Shown here piece by piece: positions 6,160 to 6,265 of a DNA stretch of 6,265 nt; positions within the stretch are counted from its first letter, which is position 1; the number at the start of each line of letters is the position of its first letter. Below the pieces are notes generated by a model. The model made no database searches. It was not told the origin of the DNA and saw only the letters and a list, made by a program, of their open reading frames with translations. Source of the stretch: Methanobacteriota archaeon. Lineage in GTDB: Archaea; Thermoplasmatota; Poseidoniia; Poseidoniales; Thalassarchaeaceae. Position numbers and translations under genes: made by a program. The stretch lies in contig PAUH01000009.1 of NCBI GenBank assembly GCA_002712645.1, forward strand, positions 58,461 to 64,725, written 5' to 3'.

Positions 6160-6265
6160 GGCGAATAGAGAAGGCCCAACGAATCAGTGAAATTCTTGAA
6201 AACCTGTATCCGAATACCCCTATACCACTCGATCACGAAGACCCATATACGCTACTAGTAGCTGT
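6156..6265 (+). CDS. nth: Endonuclease III (base-excision DNA glycosylase/AP lyase), N-terminal fragment
   Basis: Only the first 36 codons are inside the window; the gene runs off the right edge. The visible sequence has a helix (AQRISEILENLYPN), then PIPLDHEDPYTLLVAV, which matches the conserved Nth entry segment (L-x-[HY]-x-[DS]-P-[FY]-x-L-L-[VI]-A-V) that normally continues into LSAQTTD. By family knowledge the enzyme excises oxidised pyrimidines and cleaves the abasic site, usually with a C-terminal 4Fe-4S cluster and a catalytic Lys/Asp pair; none of these lie in the visible part. The start is set by GAGGT six bases upstream and by the ATGA overlap with the preceding gene. The neighbourhood with polX suggests a shared repair context. 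Confidence 0.85.
   Translation, partial: MRRIEKAQRISEILENLYPNTPIPLDHEDPYTLLVA

Noticed and set aside
1..6265. CRISPR, tRNA, rRNA, insertion sequence, prophage, toxin-antitoxin or defence island
   Set aside because: No repeat-spacer pattern, cloverleaf, transposase, inverted-repeat-bounded unit or defence-type domain was seen; the genes are ordinary core functions.

Overview
The window looks like chromosomal DNA from an archaeon, most likely a marine Thermoplasmatota (Poseidoniales, or Marine Group II-like) lineage. That placement is inference from four things: a TTAAATA archaeal TATA-like box, Shine-Dalgarno (SD) sites matching the archaeal AGGAGGTGAT consensus, a lipobox-bearing secreted protein of a style common in those genomes, and a PolX/Nth repair pair. 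No marker gene here proves it. I see no mobile element, CRISPR array, tRNA or rRNA.

Left block, minus strand, read right to left: a membrane-bound ion-pumping pyrophosphatase (hppA, 3117-1054), a 69-base gap with two tight hairpins, a 316-residue predicted lipoprotein (984-34), and then, one base after its stop, a possible further gene whose start (position 32) runs off the left edge. hppA has a recognisable promoter at 3157-3163 and an SD at 3121-3126.

Centre: a small stand-alone NifU C-terminal-domain protein (3234-3527, plus) is divergent from hppA. It converges on an unknown three-helix membrane protein (3901-3563, minus). The short gap between the convergent genes is rich in dyad symmetry.

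Right block, plus strand: a full-length PolX with a C-terminal PHP nuclease domain (3988-5922), a 66-residue two-helix membrane protein (5959-6159), and the beginning of endonuclease III (nth, from 6156), which overlaps the small protein's stop by four bases. This looks like a base-excision-repair unit: Nth removes damaged bases and nicks DNA, and the PolX PHP domain could process the resulting ends.

The most notable observation is in PolX. The first two polymerase-site aspartates are present (D215, D217), but the third is replaced by glutamine (Q289) in an otherwise well-aligned region. The PHP metal-site residues are all retained. This suggests a PolX whose nuclease function may outlive its polymerase function. 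The rest of the window is ordinary core-genome content with some small regulatory-looking structures.
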